Shown: positions 27,141 to 37,226 of the stretch, piece after piece | Position numbering within the stretch: position 1 is the first letter of the stretch | How the letters are laid out: every line of letters starts with the position of its first letter | Source: Amycolatopsis aidingensis | GTDB lineage: Bacteria > Actinomycetota > Actinomycetes > Mycobacteriales > Pseudonocardiaceae | Assembly: GCF_018885265.1 (NCBI RefSeq) | Contig: NZ_CP076538.1 | Span: forward strand, 6,918,001 to 6,982,000 | Direction of reading: 5' to 3' | Length of the DNA stretch: 64,000 bases | Position numbers and translations under genes: made by a program | Notes under the pieces: model-generated | What the model was told of the DNA's origin: nothing | The model's database searches: none | The model's input: the letters and a program-made list of their open reading frames with translations, nothing else

Positions 27141-28735
27141 CAGCTGTTCCTTCTTTCGGTGCCCGCGATCTCCTGCGCGATCCGGGTGAACTCCTCGCCG
27201 TACCCAGCCTGATCGGTGCGGGCGAGCCCACCGACTTCTACTACAGTATGTCGTTTGTCATCCCCGGCGGTAACCGGGGTCACCCGTACCCACACCCGGC
27301 GCCGCTTGACCAGCAGTGAGGCGCCGAGGCCGAGGAACATCGCGATCGCGAAGCCGAGTACCCACAGCTGGGTCGGGTCATGCGAAATCTGCAGGGAAAC
27401 CCAGCGCTGGACCCCGTCGAACCGGATCACCGTGCCGTCGTCCAGGGTGATCCGGTCGCCGGGAACCAGGTTCTCCCGCGCCACCCGCTCCAGCCTTCCA
27501 CTGTCCACCATGGACTGGTCGATCTCGAAGATGGACTGGCCACGGCCGGAGTCCACCCCGAGGTCGCCCTGCATCACGTCCACCACGACGCCGGGGTCGG
27601 TCAGCTCCGGCCCCGCCGAGCTGAGCACCCCGCCGTGCACCACCTTGGTCGGCGCGAACAGGCCGGTGACGGCGAGTTGTTTCTCCCTGCGCTGCTCCGG
27701 ATCGGTGATCCCGGGCGGCTCGAACTTGGTCGCCCCCTCGGACAGCAGGGTGGTCTGGTCCACCGGGCGCCACTGGATCGCCTTCGAGCGCACGCTGCCG
27801 TCCGGGAAGGTCACCGTGAACCTCGGCGCGTATCCGTGGCCGAGCAGGTAGACCCGGTCGCCCGCGGTCCGCAGCGGCTCGTTGACCTCCAGCTGGTACG
27901 GCCGCCAGGTGCCGGTCTCCAGGTCCCTGCCGGACTGGTACTCGATGGCGGCCTGGTAGTGCTCCGGCTGGCCTGCCGCGGTGTACCGCGCGGCGAAGTC
28001 GTTCACCTTGACGCAGAACGGGGTGAGCTCGGTGCCGTCGATCCGCAGCCCGGGGTTGAACGAGTCGTAGTTGTAGATCCCGGCGTTGCAGAAGGTCTGG
28101 CCGTCCGCGTGCACGATGACCTGGCCCTCGTAGAAGTACATCTTGCCCAGCGCGAAGGCCACGATCAGGCCGAGCATGCCGAAGTGGAACACCAGGTTGC
28201 CGGTCTCCCGCAGGTAGCCCCGCTCGGCGCTGATACTGCGCGCGCCATCGGCCTCCGTGCGCTCCCGCCTGCGCCAGCCGCGCAGCCTGCGGTTCGCTGC
28301 GGCCAGCACCTCCTCCGCGCTCGCGTCCGACTCGAACCGCCGGTGATGCGGCAGCCGGGCCAGGTTGCGCGGGGTGAGCACCGGCTCGGCGCGCATCGAA
28401 CGCAGGTACTCCACGCTGCGCGGAAGCAGGCAGCCCACCAGGGAAACCATCAGCAGCAGGTAGATCGCGGAGAACCAGACGCTGGAGTAGACGTCGAAGA
28501 ACTGCAGCCGGTCCAGCAGCTTGCCCCACCAGCCGTGCTGCTCGATGTACTCCCGTGTCTTGGGGGCGTTGAGCTGCCGCTGCGGTAGCAGCGCGCCGGG
28601 CATCGCGGCCAGCGCGAGCAGGAACAGCAGGATCAGCGCGGTGCGCATCGAGGTCAGCCCACGCCAGGTGTTGCGGACGAAGGCGAGCGCGCGGCGGGCG
28701 CGGGAGTCGGAGTAGGCCGGGGTCGGGGACGTCAC
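27140..28735 (-). CDS. resB: Cytochrome c biogenesis protein ResB
   Basis: 531-residue partner of CcsA. Three helices lie in the N-terminal part (LILLFLLALAAMPGALLPQRQLN; IYLLLMVSLVGCLLPRSVEYL; LVFHFGMLGLIVAFALGKMYF), a large extracytoplasmic domain occupies about residues 200-440, and a last helix is near 465 (LWVLGFAIAMFLGLGASLLV). I chose the GTG at 28735 because it overlaps the ccdA stop (GTGA). Confidence 0.94.
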   Translation of the reverse strand: MTSPTPAYSDSRARRALAFVRNTWRGLTSMRTALILLFLLALAAMPGALLPQRQLNAPKTREYIEQHGWWGKLLDRLQFFDVYSSVWFSAIYLLLMVSLVGCLLPRSVEYLRSMRAEPVLTPRNLARLPHHRRFESDASAEEVLAAANRRLRGWRRRERTEADGARSISAERGYLRETGNLVFHFGMLGLIVAFALGKMYFYEGQVIVHADGQTFCNAGIYNYDSFNPGLRIDGTELTPFCVKVNDFAARYTAAGQPEHYQAAIEYQSGRDLETGTWRPYQLEVNEPLRTAGDRVYLLGHGYAPRFTVTFPDGSVRSKAIQWRPVDQTTLLSEGATKFEPPGITDPEQRREKQLAVTGLFAPTKVVHGGVLSSAGPELTDPGVVVDVMQGDLGVDSGRGQSIFEIDQSMVDSGRLERVARENLVPGDRITLDDGTVIRFDGVQRWVSLQISHDPTQLWVLGFAIAMFLGLGASLLVKRRRVWVRVTPVTAGDDKRHTVVEVGGLARTDQAGYGEEFTRIAQEIAGTERRNS

Positions 28736-29505
28736 AGCGGCAGCTCCGTATCGGAGATGAAGGCGTCGCGCATCCAGCCGACCAGCTCGCCCCACAGCCC
28801 GGTGACCAGCAGCACGCCCACGACGAACAGCAGTGCGCTGCCGGCGATCTGCACGTAGCGGCCGTTGCGGCGCACCCAGTCGGTGGCCCGCACCGCCCAG
28901 CGTGCCCCCAGCGCGATCAGCAGGAACGGCAGGCCGAGGCCGAGGCAGTACACCAGCACCAGCAGCAGCCCGCGGGCGCCGGTCTCCCCGCTGGCGGTGG
29001 CCAGCACCAGCACCCCGGAGAGGGTGGGGCCGATGCACGGGGTCCAGCCGAGGCCGAACACGGCGCCGAGCAACGGGGCGCCCCACAGCCCGCCGCGCGG
29101 CACCTTGTGCAGCCGCCTCTCCTTCTGCAGTGGCCGGATGCGGCCGAGGAACACCAGCGCCATCGCGATGGTGACCACCCCGCCGAGGCGTTGCAGCAGA
29201 TCCTGGTTCAGCAGCAGGGCGTCGGCGAGCCAGATCAGGCTGCCCACCCCGGCGGCGAACACCACGGTGAAGCCGAGCACGAACAGGGCAGCCGCGCCGA
29301 CGACCGCGTACCGGCCCCGTTTGCGCTGCTCCTCCGCGTCCACGGCGGGCGCGTCCGCGCCGACCAGCGCGGCAAGATAGGCGAGATAGCCGGGGACGAG
29401 CGGGACCACACAGGGGGAGGCGAAGGAGATCGTGCCGGCCAGCAGCGCCACCCCGGCCGCGAGCAGCAGCGGTCCGGAGGTCGCCAACTCGGTCACGGGG
29501 TCCAC
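28732..29505 (-). CDS. ccdA: CcdA-type thiol-disulfide transporter
   Basis: 257 residues, about six helices. It carries electrons from cytoplasmic thioredoxin across the membrane to keep apocytochrome cysteines reduced. The two redox cysteines are in FASPCVVPLVPGY (about residue 32) and GWTPCIGPTLSG (about 152). The GTG at 29505 has a second GTG three codons on (MTELATSG). Co-transcribed with resB and ccsA, and resA lies just upstream. Confidence 0.94.
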   Translation of the reverse strand: MDPVTELATSGPLLLAAGVALLAGTISFASPCVVPLVPGYLAYLAALVGADAPAVDAEEQRKRGRYAVVGAAALFVLGFTVVFAAGVGSLIWLADALLLNQDLLQRLGGVVTIAMALVFLGRIRPLQKERRLHKVPRGGLWGAPLLGAVFGLGWTPCIGPTLSGVLVLATASGETGARGLLLVLVYCLGLGLPFLLIALGARWAVRATDWVRRNGRYVQIAGSALLFVVGVLLVTGLWGELVGWMRDAFISDTELPL

Positions 29506-29568
29506 CCGATCAGGGTAAGGAGTGAATTCCGGGTGAGGACGCCGGGCCGGTCCCTGGCGGGTGTGCGG

Positions 29569-30147
29569 TCACTCCGCCGCCAGCCTGCGGACCACCGGCA
29601 GCAGGTCATCGACCAGCAGCGCGCGCAGGAAGACCGCGGCAACCCGCTGCTGCTTGTCCACCACGATGGTGGAGGGCACGGCGTTGCGCGGATAGCCACG
29701 TAGCGCCAGCATCGAACGCCCGGAAGGGTCGTAGATCGAGGGGTAGGTCAGGCCCCGGTTGCGCATGAAGTCCTGCGGCGCCGCGCGGTTCTCGTCCCGC
29801 ACGTCCAGTCCGAGCACCTGCACGCCCTCGTCCCTGGTCTGCTCGTACAGTTCCTGCATCTCCGGCGCCTCGGTGCGGCAGGGGCCGCACCACTGGCCCC
29901 AGATGTTCAGCACGACCACCTTGCCCGCGTAGTCGGCGATCGAGATCTGCTCCTCCGGCTGGAACAGGTCCTCGCCTGCGAGTTCGAGGACCTGCCGCTC
30001 GGCTGGCTGGTAGAAGATGTCCGTCTGCCCGCCTGGGGAGACGAACTCGAAGCTGCCGCCCTGGGTCACCGCGTCGTCCCCGGTGCTGCAACCGGCCGCG
30101 ACCAGCACGCAGACCAGCCCGGCGAGCAAGGTCTTGAGCCCGCTCAT
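29569..30147 (-). CDS. resA: Thioredoxin-like lipoprotein (ResA type)
   Basis: 192-residue exported thiol reductase that receives electrons from CcdA. A lipoprotein signal ends in LVAAGC (Cys about 20). The redox site is WGQWCGPCRTEAPEM (about residues 92-106), and a cis-proline AVPSTIVVD region follows. The ATG at 30147 overlaps the stop of the histidine phosphatase gene (ATGA). Confidence 0.92.
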   Translation of the reverse strand: MSGLKTLLAGLVCVLVAAGCSTGDDAVTQGGSFEFVSPGGQTDIFYQPAERQVLELAGEDLFQPEEQISIADYAGKVVVLNIWGQWCGPCRTEAPEMQELYEQTRDEGVQVLGLDVRDENRAAPQDFMRNRGLTYPSIYDPSGRSMLALRGYPRNAVPSTIVVDKQQRVAAVFLRALLVDDLLPVVRRLAAE

Positions 30148-30773
30148 GCGCCGGTCATCCGTGGGTCGGTCCGGCCAGCGGGCTCGCTGTAGACCACCTC
30201 GACCAGCTCCTCGCCGATGAACACCAGGCTGGTCAGCGAGGCCAGCGAGCACTGCCGCCTGCGCGGGTCGTGCCAGAGCGTGTGGGCCTCGACGAAGCGG
30301 CGCAGGATCCAGATCGGCAGCTGGTGCGAGACACACAACGCCTCGCAGCCCTCGGCCCTGGCCCGCGCCCGGTACACCGCGCCCAGCATCCGGTGCGCGA
30401 TCTCCACGTACGGCTCGCCCCAGGAAGGGCGGAACGGGTTGCGCAGCTTGGGCCAGTGCCGGACCTGGCGCAGTGCCCCGTCGCCGACCGCCACCCGCAG
30501 CCCCTCGAAGCGGTTGCTCGCCTCGATCAGCCGGTCGTCGGTGTCCACCTCCAGCCGGTGCGCGTCGGCGATCGGCGCCGCGGTCTCCTGCGCCCGCTCC
30601 AGCGGGGAGGCCACCACGTAGGCGATCCGGTGACCGGTGAGGGCCTCGGCCACGGTGACGGCCTGCTTGCGCCCGGTCTCGGAAAGCCGGAAGCCCGGCA
30701 TCCGGCCGTACAGCACACCGCCGGGGTTGTGTACCTCACCGTGCCGGAGCAGGTGCACGATCGTCTCGGTCAT
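30144..30773 (-). CDS. Histidine phosphatase-family protein
   Basis: 209 residues with the phosphohistidine motif HLLRHGEVHN (about residue 7) and the second catalytic histidine in CVSHQLPIWIL (about 158). It belongs to the phosphoglycerate mutase-like superfamily but is not Gpm1, which is encoded at 60167-60916. A homologue sits between hemL and the cytochrome c genes in mycobacteria (Rv0525, from memory). Substrate unknown. AAGGAG lies six bases before the ATG. Confidence 0.85.
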   Translation of the reverse strand: MTETIVHLLRHGEVHNPGGVLYGRMPGFRLSETGRKQAVTVAEALTGHRIAYVVASPLERAQETAAPIADAHRLEVDTDDRLIEASNRFEGLRVAVGDGALRQVRHWPKLRNPFRPSWGEPYVEIAHRMLGAVYRARARAEGCEALCVSHQLPIWILRRFVEAHTLWHDPRRRQCSLASLTSLVFIGEELVEVVYSEPAGRTDPRMTGA

Positions 30774-30838
30774 GCTCGCTCCTTCGCGGCTTCGCGCGCT
30801 GTGGTCACCCTGACTGCCGCGAGTTGACACAAGGGGTG

Positions 30839-32146
30839 TCATGCCGGGCGTCCCGCCGCCGCTGCGGCCCGTGCGGCGGCGGGCAGGGCGGCCTCGATCG
30901 TCTCGAACGCGGCATCGTCCATGGCCGCGTTGACGAACCAGGCCTCGAAGGCGCTCGGCGGCGGGTACACCCCGCGTTCCAGCAGGGCATGGAAGAACGG
31001 CGGAAACCGCCAGGTGTCCGCGGCGGCAGCGGCAGGGTAGTCGTGCACCGGCTGCTCGGTGAAGAACACGCTGACCAGGTTGCCTGCGTAGGACACGGTA
31101 TGCGGCACCCCAGCCGCGGTCAGCGCCTGCTCCAGCAGGGCACCCAGCCGTTGCGAGTTGGCGTCCAGGGTGCGGTAGACGGCATCGTCCGCGGCGCGCA
31201 GGGTGGCCAGACCAGCGGCCACCGCGACCGGGTTCCCGGCCAGCGTGCCTGCCTGGTACACGGGCCCGCTCGGGGCCAGCTTCGCCATCACCTCGGCGCG
31301 CCCGCCGAAGGCCGCGGCAGGCAGCCCGCCGGACATCACCTTGCCGAAGGTGTAGAGGTCGCCGGGTACCAGGTCGAGCCCGAACCAGCCGGAACGGGAA
31401 ACCCGGAACCCGGTCATCACCTCGTCCATGATCAGCAGCGCGCCGTGCTCGTGCGCGGCCGCGCGCAGGGCGGCGTTGAACCCCTCGCGCGGCGGCACCG
31501 CGCCCATGTTCCCCGCTGCCGCCTCGGTGATGATCGCGGCCACCGAGTCCGGGTTCTCCGCGAAGCACTGCCGGACGGCCTCGATGTCGTTGTACGGCAG
31601 CACGATGGTGTCCGAGGCCTGAGTGCCGGTGACCCCGGGCGAGGTCGGCAGGCCGAGCGTGGCGACCCCGGAGCCTGCCTGCGCCAGCAGCGCGTCCACA
31701 TGCCCGTGGTAGCAGCCCGCGAACTTGATGATCTTGCTACGCCCGGTGAACGCCCTGGCCAGCCGGATCGCGCTCATCGTGGCCTCGGTGCCGGAGTTCA
31801 CCAGCCGCACCTGCTCCACCGGGTCGACCCGGTCGATGATCTCCTCGGCCAGCTCGACCTCACCGATGGTCGGGGTGCCGAAGGACAGCCCGGCGGACGC
31901 CGCCTCCCTGGTGGCCTCCACCACCCGCGGATGCGCGTGCCCGAGGATCATCGGCCCCCAGGAGGACACCAGGTCGACGTAGCTGTTGCCGTCGGCATCC
32001 CACAGGTGCGCGCCCTCGCCGCGCACCATGAACCGGGGGGTGCCGCCGACCGAGCTGAACGCCCGCACCGGGGAGTTCACCCCGCCGGGTGTGGCCGTCT
32101 CCGCCCGCTCGAACCATGACTTGGACCGCTCGACTTGCTGTGTCAC
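30839..32146 (-). CDS. hemL: Glutamate-1-semialdehyde 2,1-aminomutase
   Basis: PLP enzyme making 5-aminolevulinate in the C5 pathway, 435 residues. PLP lysine 269 is in [36 protein letters not shown] and [10 protein letters not shown] are class-III aminotransferase features of this enzyme. I chose the GTG at 32146 ([11 protein letters not shown]); longer frames reach into the upstream gene. It works directly after HemA (37219-38616) in the same strand block. Confidence 0.96.
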   Translation of the reverse strand: MTQQVERSKSWFERAETATPGGVNSPVRAFSSVGGTPRFMVRGEGAHLWDADGNSYVDLVSSWGPMILGHAHPRVVEATREAASAGLSFGTPTIGEVELAEEIIDRVDPVEQVRLVNSGTEATMSAIRLARAFTGRSKIIKFAGCYHGHVDALLAQAGSGVATLGLPTSPGVTGTQASDTIVLPYNDIEAVRQCFAENPDSVAAIITEAAAGNMGAVPPREGFNAALRAAAHEHGALLIMDEVMTGFRVSRSGWFGLDLVPGDLYTFGKVMSGGLPAAAFGGRAEVMAKLAPSGPVYQAGTLAGNPVAVAAGLATLRAADDAVYRTLDANSQRLGALLEQALTAAGVPHTVSYAGNLVSVFFTEQPVHDYPAAAAADTWRFPPFFHALLERGVYPPPSAFEAWFVNAAMDDAAFETIEAALPAAARAAAAAGRPA

Positions 32147-32195
32147 ACCGCCAGTCTGGCAAAGCCGGAAACCACGGCCACGCGGCGGCCCGATC

Positions 32196-32546
32196 TCAGC
32201 GGGCGTACCTGCGATGCTTGCGGCGGCGGGTGCGCACCGCGAGCAGCAGCTGGCGCAGGGCATCGACCAGCAGGATCGCGGCCACAGTGGCCAGGCCGAT
32301 CGCGCCGCCGACCCAGTCGCCCGCGTAGCGGGTCGAGGTCAGCTCGGTGCCGTCGGAGAGCCGGGTGGTGATCGTGCTGACGGCGCTGGACCAGCAGGTC
32401 AGCGCCGCCCAGCAGGCCAGCGCGGCCAGCGCCAGCTCGAGCAGTGCGACCAGTGCCCGCCACGGCTGGTGCAGTGGCCCCGGGTTGTGCTCTGGCTCTT
32501 CCGGCCAGGCGGGCGCATCCGCCGGTGCGGAGGCGAGGTCGTTCAT
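32196..32546 (-). CDS. Small two-helix membrane protein
   Basis: 116 residues with hydrophobic helices at about 32-50 ([21 protein letters not shown]) and 81-98 ([19 protein letters not shown]), and a basic C-terminus [12 protein letters not shown]. No family recognised. ATG 32546 chosen over TTG 32555 because GGATAA lies at better spacing. Lies between hemL and two other membrane-protein genes in the same direction. Confidence 0.65.
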   Translation of the reverse strand: MNDLASAPADAPAWPEEPEHNPGPLHQPWRALVALLELALAALACWAALTCWSSAVSTITTRLSDGTELTSTRYAGDWVGGAIGLATVAAILLVDALRQLLLAVRTRRRKHRRYAR

Positions 32547-32557
32547 GAGGCGCAAGG

Positions 32558-33007
32558 TTATCCGGCTTCCCTTGCCTCGTGAAGCGCGCTACGCAACCGC
32601 GCATCGTCCCGTGCCCAGGCCAGCACCACGGAGCCGTCGTCAAGCCGGATGGGCACCTCGGTGTACTTGCGCGGGACGGTCCAGGCGCCGCCGAGCACCC
32701 GCGCCCCAGCCGGGGCACCGACCTCGTCCAGCTCGGCGATCCGCGCCACCGGCAGCGCCTCCCTGCCCTGCCACAGCGTGCTGGGGGTGACCCGGACCAG
32801 CAGGAAACGCCGCCGCGCGTACACCCAGACCATGCTGAGCAACAGCAGCACCACCCCGACGCCGACCCAGGCGAAGGTGTGTGTCGGCCCGCCGATGGAC
32901 AGCTCGGCGAGGTACCCGGCCAGCGCGAAACCCGGGCCCCACAGCAGCGGGGCACCCCCAGCGCCCGGCTCGTGGTAGATCGTCGGTTCCCCGGCCGGTT
33001 CGGTCAT
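32558..33007 (-). CDS. Membrane protein resembling DUF3093
   Basis: 149 residues: two helices in the first half (WGPGFALAGYLAEL and FAWVGVGVVLLLLSMVWVY), then a soluble beta-rich domain with VTPSTLWQGREALPVARIAELDEV and IRLDDGSVVLAWARDD. The layout, two helices then a small soluble domain with a PRKYTEVPI segment, recalls DUF3093; similarity is partial and the family call is tentative. The start overlaps the stop of the preceding gene by four bases, so they form one unit. Confidence 0.65.
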   Translation of the reverse strand: MTEPAGEPTIYHEPGAGGAPLLWGPGFALAGYLAELSIGGPTHTFAWVGVGVVLLLLSMVWVYARRRFLLVRVTPSTLWQGREALPVARIAELDEVGAPAGARVLGGAWTVPRKYTEVPIRLDDGSVVLAWARDDARLRSALHEAREAG

Positions 33008-33531
33008 CGGCGCGGTTGCCTCGGCAGCTTGGGGAAGTAGTAGGCGACGCCGGGCAGGTACATCAGCACCAGCGCGGCGACCGCGAGCAGGGTGGACAGG
33101 GTGGCGAAGATGACGTGCCCGAACAGCACGAACTGGAAGAGCACGGTCACCACCGCCAGCACGGTGAGCACCGAGCGGGCCGAGCGGGTGCCCTCCCGCG
33201 CCTTGTACGCGAACAGCACGAACAGTGCGGCGAAGGCGATCGAGCCGACCAGCACGCCCCAGAGGAAGGTGGTGGTTCCCGCGGCCACGTCCTCCGGGGT
33301 GATCCGATCGTCCCTGGTCTGCTCGAGCAGCTGTTCGATCACCTGGTCCTTGCTGATCAGGGTCAGCACGTAGCCGACGACCATCGAAAGACCCGCTCCG
33401 ACCCAGAGGCCGAAGGAGATGTTCACCGCACGCGGTGGGTTCACCTCCCGTGGCGGGTCGCCGGGCAGGCGGGGCGCGGGCGGCATCCCGTCCGCGCGCC
33501 GCTGGTCGTCGGATTCCTCCGGGGTGCTCAC
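33004..33531 (-). CDS. Four-helix membrane protein of unknown function
   Basis: 175 residues. After a polar N-terminus (about 35 residues) come four helices near 39-60, 88-107, 119-138 and 141-161. No catalytic motif. It lies directly downstream of hemB by nine bases, an arrangement also seen in mycobacteria where membrane proteins follow hemB, so a role connected with haem is possible but unsupported. Confidence 0.7.
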   Translation of the reverse strand: MSTPEESDDQRRADGMPPAPRLPGDPPREVNPPRAVNISFGLWVGAGLSMVVGYVLTLISKDQVIEQLLEQTRDDRITPEDVAAGTTTFLWGVLVGSIAFAALFVLFAYKAREGTRSARSVLTVLAVVTVLFQFVLFGHVIFATLSTLLAVAALVLMYLPGVAYYFPKLPRQPRR

Positions 33532-33540
33532 GCCAGCACC

Positions 33541-34530
33541 CTAGCGGTCCCGGTCCAGCCAGGCCGCGGCCTCGGCCGCCCAGTAGGTCAGCACCTGGTC
33601 CGCGCCAGCCCTGCGGATCGAGGTCAGCACCTCCAGCACGGTGCGCTCGCGATCCAGCCAGCCGTTCGCGGCCGCCGCCTCGACCATCGCGTACTCGCCG
33701 GAGATGTTGTACGCGGCCACCGGCACCGGCGAGTGCTCGGCCGCGGCCCGCACGATATCCAAATAGGACAAAGCGGGTTTGATCATCACGAGGTCCGCGC
33801 CCTCGGCCACGTCCAGCTCGATCTCCCGCAGCGCCTCGCGGGCGTTGCCGGGGTCCTGTTGGTAGGTCTTGCGGTCGCCCTGCAACTGGGAGTCCACCGC
33901 CTCGCGGAACGGGCCGTAGAAGGCGCTGGCGTACTTGACCGCGTAGGCGAGGATGCCGGTTCCGGAGTACCCGGCGGCGTCCAGCGCGCGGCGGATCACC
34001 CCGACCTGGCCGTCCATCATCCCGCTGGGGCCGAGCAGATGCGCCCCGGCCTCAGCCTGGGCGAGCGCCATCGCGGCGTAGCGGTCCAGGGTGGCGTCGT
34101 TGTCCACCCCGCCGTGCTCGTCCAGCACCCCGCAGTGGCCGTGGTCGGTGAACTCGTCCAGGCAGGTGTCGGCCATCAGCACGGTGTCGTCGCCGAGTTC
34201 GGCACGCAGGTCGGCGAGGGCCAGGTTGAGGATGCCGTGCTCGTCGGTCGCCCCGGAACCGATGGCGTCCCTCGTGCTGGGCACGCCGAAGATCATCAGC
34301 CCGCCGACCCCTGCCCGTACGGCATCCACCGCCGCCTTGCGCAGGGAGTCCCTGGTGTGCTGCACGACACCGGGCATGCTGCTGATCGGGCGCGGCTGGC
34401 TGGCACCCTCGGCGACGAACATGGGCAGGATCAGCTGGCGCGGGCGCAGGGTGGTCTCGCTGACCAGGCGTCGCATGGCCGGGCTGACGCGAAGCCTTCG
34501 CGGGCGATGCTCGGGAAACACCCCCCGCAC
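33541..34530 (-). CDS. hemB: Delta-aminolevulinic acid dehydratase (porphobilinogen synthase)
   Basis: 329 residues. Schiff-base lysines are in [13 protein letters not shown] and [10 protein letters not shown]. The metal segment [18 protein letters not shown] keeps two of the three cysteines of the zinc type and has Asp at the middle position, as I recall for mycobacterial HemB. GTG 34530 is preferred: GGGGGAG lies five bases upstream, and the protein then aligns with the mycobacterial start. An 83-bp hairpin element separates it from hemD, unlike the compact rest of the operon. Confidence 0.95.
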   Translation of the reverse strand: MRGVFPEHRPRRLRVSPAMRRLVSETTLRPRQLILPMFVAEGASQPRPISSMPGVVQHTRDSLRKAAVDAVRAGVGGLMIFGVPSTRDAIGSGATDEHGILNLALADLRAELGDDTVLMADTCLDEFTDHGHCGVLDEHGGVDNDATLDRYAAMALAQAEAGAHLLGPSGMMDGQVGVIRRALDAAGYSGTGILAYAVKYASAFYGPFREAVDSQLQGDRKTYQQDPGNAREALREIELDVAEGADLVMIKPALSYLDIVRAAAEHSPVPVAAYNISGEYAMVEAAAANGWLDRERTVLEVLTSIRRAGADQVLTYWAAEAAAWLDRDR

Positions 34531-34549
34531 GGTACTCCCCCAGGCAGAG

Positions 34550-34632
34550 GCCCTGAACGGCACGTTGTGGACGTCAGACGTCCCGAACGTGGCGTTCGAG
34601 ACGTTGAACGTCCCGAAAGTGCCGTTCAGGGC
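34550..34632. repeat. 83-bp hairpin element between hemD and hemB
   Basis: Perfect 14-bp terminal inverted repeat, GCCCTGAACGGCAC (34550-34563) and GTGCCGTTCAGGGC (34619-34632), with one further G-C pair outside. Inside are units of about 30 bp, each a GAAC start and a near-palindromic GACGT-NN-GACGTC/GACGTTGAACGTC core. The partner copy is at 46599-46681, of identical length. It starts 13 bases after the hemD stop. Confidence 0.9.
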
Positions 34633-34645
34633 CCTTGGGCGGGCT

Positions 34646-36178
34646 TCAGGAGCGGCGGGTGCGCTTGGCCTTGCGGGGCGGGGGAAGGGCGCCCTCGGCC
34701 CGCAGCCGGGATGCGTGCTCGGCCAGCGCGTCCACCAGCATCACCACGTTCGGGTGCTCCGGCTGCACGTCCACCCGCAGGCCGAACTCCGTCGCGGTCT
34801 CCGCCGTCTTCGGGCCGATGCAGGCGACCAGGGTGCGGGCATGCGGCTTGCCCGCGATCCCGACCAGGTTACGCACCGTGGAGGAGGAGGTGAAGCACAC
34901 CGCGTCGAACCCGCCGGTCTTGATCATCTCGCGGGTCTCGGCAGGCGGCGGCGCGGCCCGCACGGTGCGGTAGGCGGTCACGTCGTCGATCTCCCAGCCA
35001 CGGTCGCTCAGACCGGCCGAAAGGGTCTCGGTGGCGATGTCGGCGCGCGGCAGCAGCACCCGGTCCACCGGATCCAGCACGTCGTCATAGGGCGGGAACT
35101 CCGCGAGCAGGCCCTCGCTGGACTGCTCCCCGGACGGCACCAGCTCCGGGATGATGCCGAAGGAACGCACCTTCTCCGCGGTGGACTCCCCGACGCAGGC
35201 GATCTTCACGCCGGAGAACGCGCGTGCGTCCAGGCCGAACTCCTCGAACTTCTCCCACACCGCGCGCACCGCGTTGGTCGAGGTGAACACCAGCCACTGG
35301 TAGCGGCCGTCCACGAGGCCCTTGACCGAACGCTCCATCTGCGCCGGGCTGCGCGGCGGCTCCACCGAGATGGTGGGCACCTCGTGCGAAGTGGCGCCGT
35401 GGCTGCGCAGCCGCTCGGCCATATCGCCGGCCTGCTCCTTGGTCCGCGGCACCAGCACCTTCCAGCCGTACAGCGCGCGGGACTCCCACCAGGACAGCTT
35501 CGAGCGGTTGCCTGCCTCCTCGCCGATGGTCACCACCAGCGGGCCGACCAGCTCACCGGCGTCGGCGGAGAGGGTGCCCAGCGTGCTGTCCACGGTGCGC
35601 TGGGTGTTGATGGTGCCGTTGCAGGTGACCGCGACCGGGGTGTCCGCGGGCTGACCCTTGTCCACCAGCGCGGAGGCCGCCTCGGCCAGGTGGCTGGAGG
35701 TGGCGTGCAGCACCAGCGGGCCGGGCACGGTCGCCAGCGCGGCCCAGTCCACCTCGCCGCGCACGTCCACCTCGGTGTGCGTGCCGCCGAGTGCGACTCC
35801 GGCGTAGGCGGGCACGGCCGCCCCTGGCGAGACCCCGGGCACCACGTCGAACACGGCGCTGGTGCGCGCCACGGCCTGCACCTCGGCCACCACGGCGGGC
35901 TGAGTCAGCGGGTCGCCACCGACCAGGCGCAGCACCAGCCTGCCCGCCTTGGCCTCGGCGGCGAGATCCTTGGCGACGTCGCCCGGCTCGCCGACGGCGG
36001 GACGCACCTCGGCCTCGGCACCGGCGTAGGCGAGCGCGGTGGAGGGCACGTCGGGATCGGTCACCACCAGCTCGGCCTTGGCCAGCAGTTCCTGGGCCCG
36101 AACGGTCAGCAGCCCGGCGTCACCGGGGCCCGAGCCCACGAAGGCGACGCGCCCGGTGGACTTTCGTGCGCGGGTCAT
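34646..36178 (-). CDS. hemD: Uroporphyrinogen-III synthase fused to a SUMT-like domain
   Basis: 510 residues in two parts. Residues about 8-235 are a tetrapyrrole-methylase (SUMT/CobA) fold beginning [15 protein letters not shown]; residues about 250-490 are HemD ([67 protein letters not shown]), which cyclises hydroxymethylbilane. The methylase part has [13 protein letters not shown] where active SUMT has GDPFxFGRGGEE, so its catalysis is doubtful. The same fusion exists in mycobacterial HemD. A 91-base gap separates it from hemC. Confidence 0.92.
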   Translation of the reverse strand: MTRARKSTGRVAFVGSGPGDAGLLTVRAQELLAKAELVVTDPDVPSTALAYAGAEAEVRPAVGEPGDVAKDLAAEAKAGRLVLRLVGGDPLTQPAVVAEVQAVARTSAVFDVVPGVSPGAAVPAYAGVALGGTHTEVDVRGEVDWAALATVPGPLVLHATSSHLAEAASALVDKGQPADTPVAVTCNGTINTQRTVDSTLGTLSADAGELVGPLVVTIGEEAGNRSKLSWWESRALYGWKVLVPRTKEQAGDMAERLRSHGATSHEVPTISVEPPRSPAQMERSVKGLVDGRYQWLVFTSTNAVRAVWEKFEEFGLDARAFSGVKIACVGESTAEKVRSFGIIPELVPSGEQSSEGLLAEFPPYDDVLDPVDRVLLPRADIATETLSAGLSDRGWEIDDVTAYRTVRAAPPPAETREMIKTGGFDAVCFTSSSTVRNLVGIAGKPHARTLVACIGPKTAETATEFGLRVDVQPEHPNVVMLVDALAEHASRLRAEGALPPPRKAKRTRRS

Positions 36179-36269
36179 CTCGTGTATTTCTCCTCGTCAG
36201 CGGCCGTGGCGACGCAGCCGGACGGCCAGTACCTACCTTGCGTGTGGCTTTCTTCGTCGGTGCTGTCGG

Positions 36270-37226
36270 TCACTGCGAGCCGCGGCCCGGACCGGAGAGT
36301 GCTCCGGCGCCGAGTTCGAGCAGCTCCGCGGCCACATCCCGGCCGAGCTGCTCCGCTTCGCCCTTCTCGGCGACAGCCGAGGCACGAAGGATCTCCACGG
36401 CCTCGCCGTCCATTCCCGCGGCGGCGACCCCGCGCAACGAGACCCGCTCCACCACGGAGCCGGACTCGTCCAGGTCCTCCACCACGTCGGCGAGCGCACC
36501 GACGGGTGCGCTGCAGCCGGCCTCGAGCGCGGCCAGCATGGCCCGCTCTGCCGTCACCGCGACCCTTGTCCCTTCATCGTCCACAAGGGACTGAAGAAGA
36601 TGTTCCACGTCCACGTCGTCGACGCGGGTCTCCACCGCCAGCGCGCCCTGCGCCGGGGCGGGCAGCAGCTGGATCGGGTCCAGCGTCTCGGTGATCACGT
36701 TCAGCCGGTCCACCCTGGCCAGGCCAGCCCTGGCGAGCACCACCGCGTCCAGCTCGCCACCGAACACCTTGCCGATGCGGGTGTCGATATTGCCGCGGAT
36801 CGGCACCACCTCGAGGCCGAGGCCGAGCCCGCGCAGCTGGGCGCTCCGCCGCGGCGAACCGGTACCGACGGTCGAGCCGGGCGGCAGCTCGGCGAGGGTG
36901 AGGCCGTCGCGCGCGATCAGCGCGTCCCTCGGGTCGGCCCGCTGCGGCACCGCGGCCAGCGCGATCCCGGGCTCCGGCGCGGTCGGCAGGTCCTTGTAGG
37001 AGTGCACGGCCACGTCCACCCTGCCCTGCGCCAGCGCCTCGCGCAGCGCGGAGGTGAAAACGCCGACCCCGATCTCGGCGATCGGGGCGCTGGAGCGGTC
37101 CCCTGGTGTCGAGATCGTGACGATCTCCACCTGCTGGCCAGCCTGCTCCAGTACCTTTGCCACGGCGCCGGTCTGCGCGAGGGCCAGCATGCTGCCCCGC
37201 GTCCCGATCCGGATGGTCCTATTCAT
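36270..37226 (-). CDS. hemC: Hydroxymethylbilane synthase
   Basis: 318 residues. It polymerises four porphobilinogens on a dipyrromethane cofactor attached to Cys238 in [34 protein letters not shown] and [13 protein letters not shown] are the expected substrate-binding motifs. The ATG at 37226 lies within the end of hemA (overlap of eight bases), so the two are coupled. Confidence 0.97.
   Translation of the reverse strand: MNRTIRIGTRGSMLALAQTGAVAKVLEQAGQQVEIVTISTPGDRSSAPIAEIGVGVFTSALREALAQGRVDVAVHSYKDLPTAPEPGIALAAVPQRADPRDALIARDGLTLAELPPGSTVGTGSPRRSAQLRGLGLGLEVVPIRGNIDTRIGKVFGGELDAVVLARAGLARVDRLNVITETLDPIQLLPAPAQGALAVETRVDDVDVEHLLQSLVDDEGTRVAVTAERAMLAALEAGCSAPVGALADVVEDLDESGSVVERVSLRGVAAAGMDGEAVEILRASAVAEKGEAEQLGRDVAAELLELGAGALSGPGRGSQ

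Noticed and set aside
30144..30773. Calling this gene phosphoglycerate mutase
   Set aside because: It is shorter and lacks the Gpm-specific RHYGxLQG segment; true Gpm1 is at 60167-60916.
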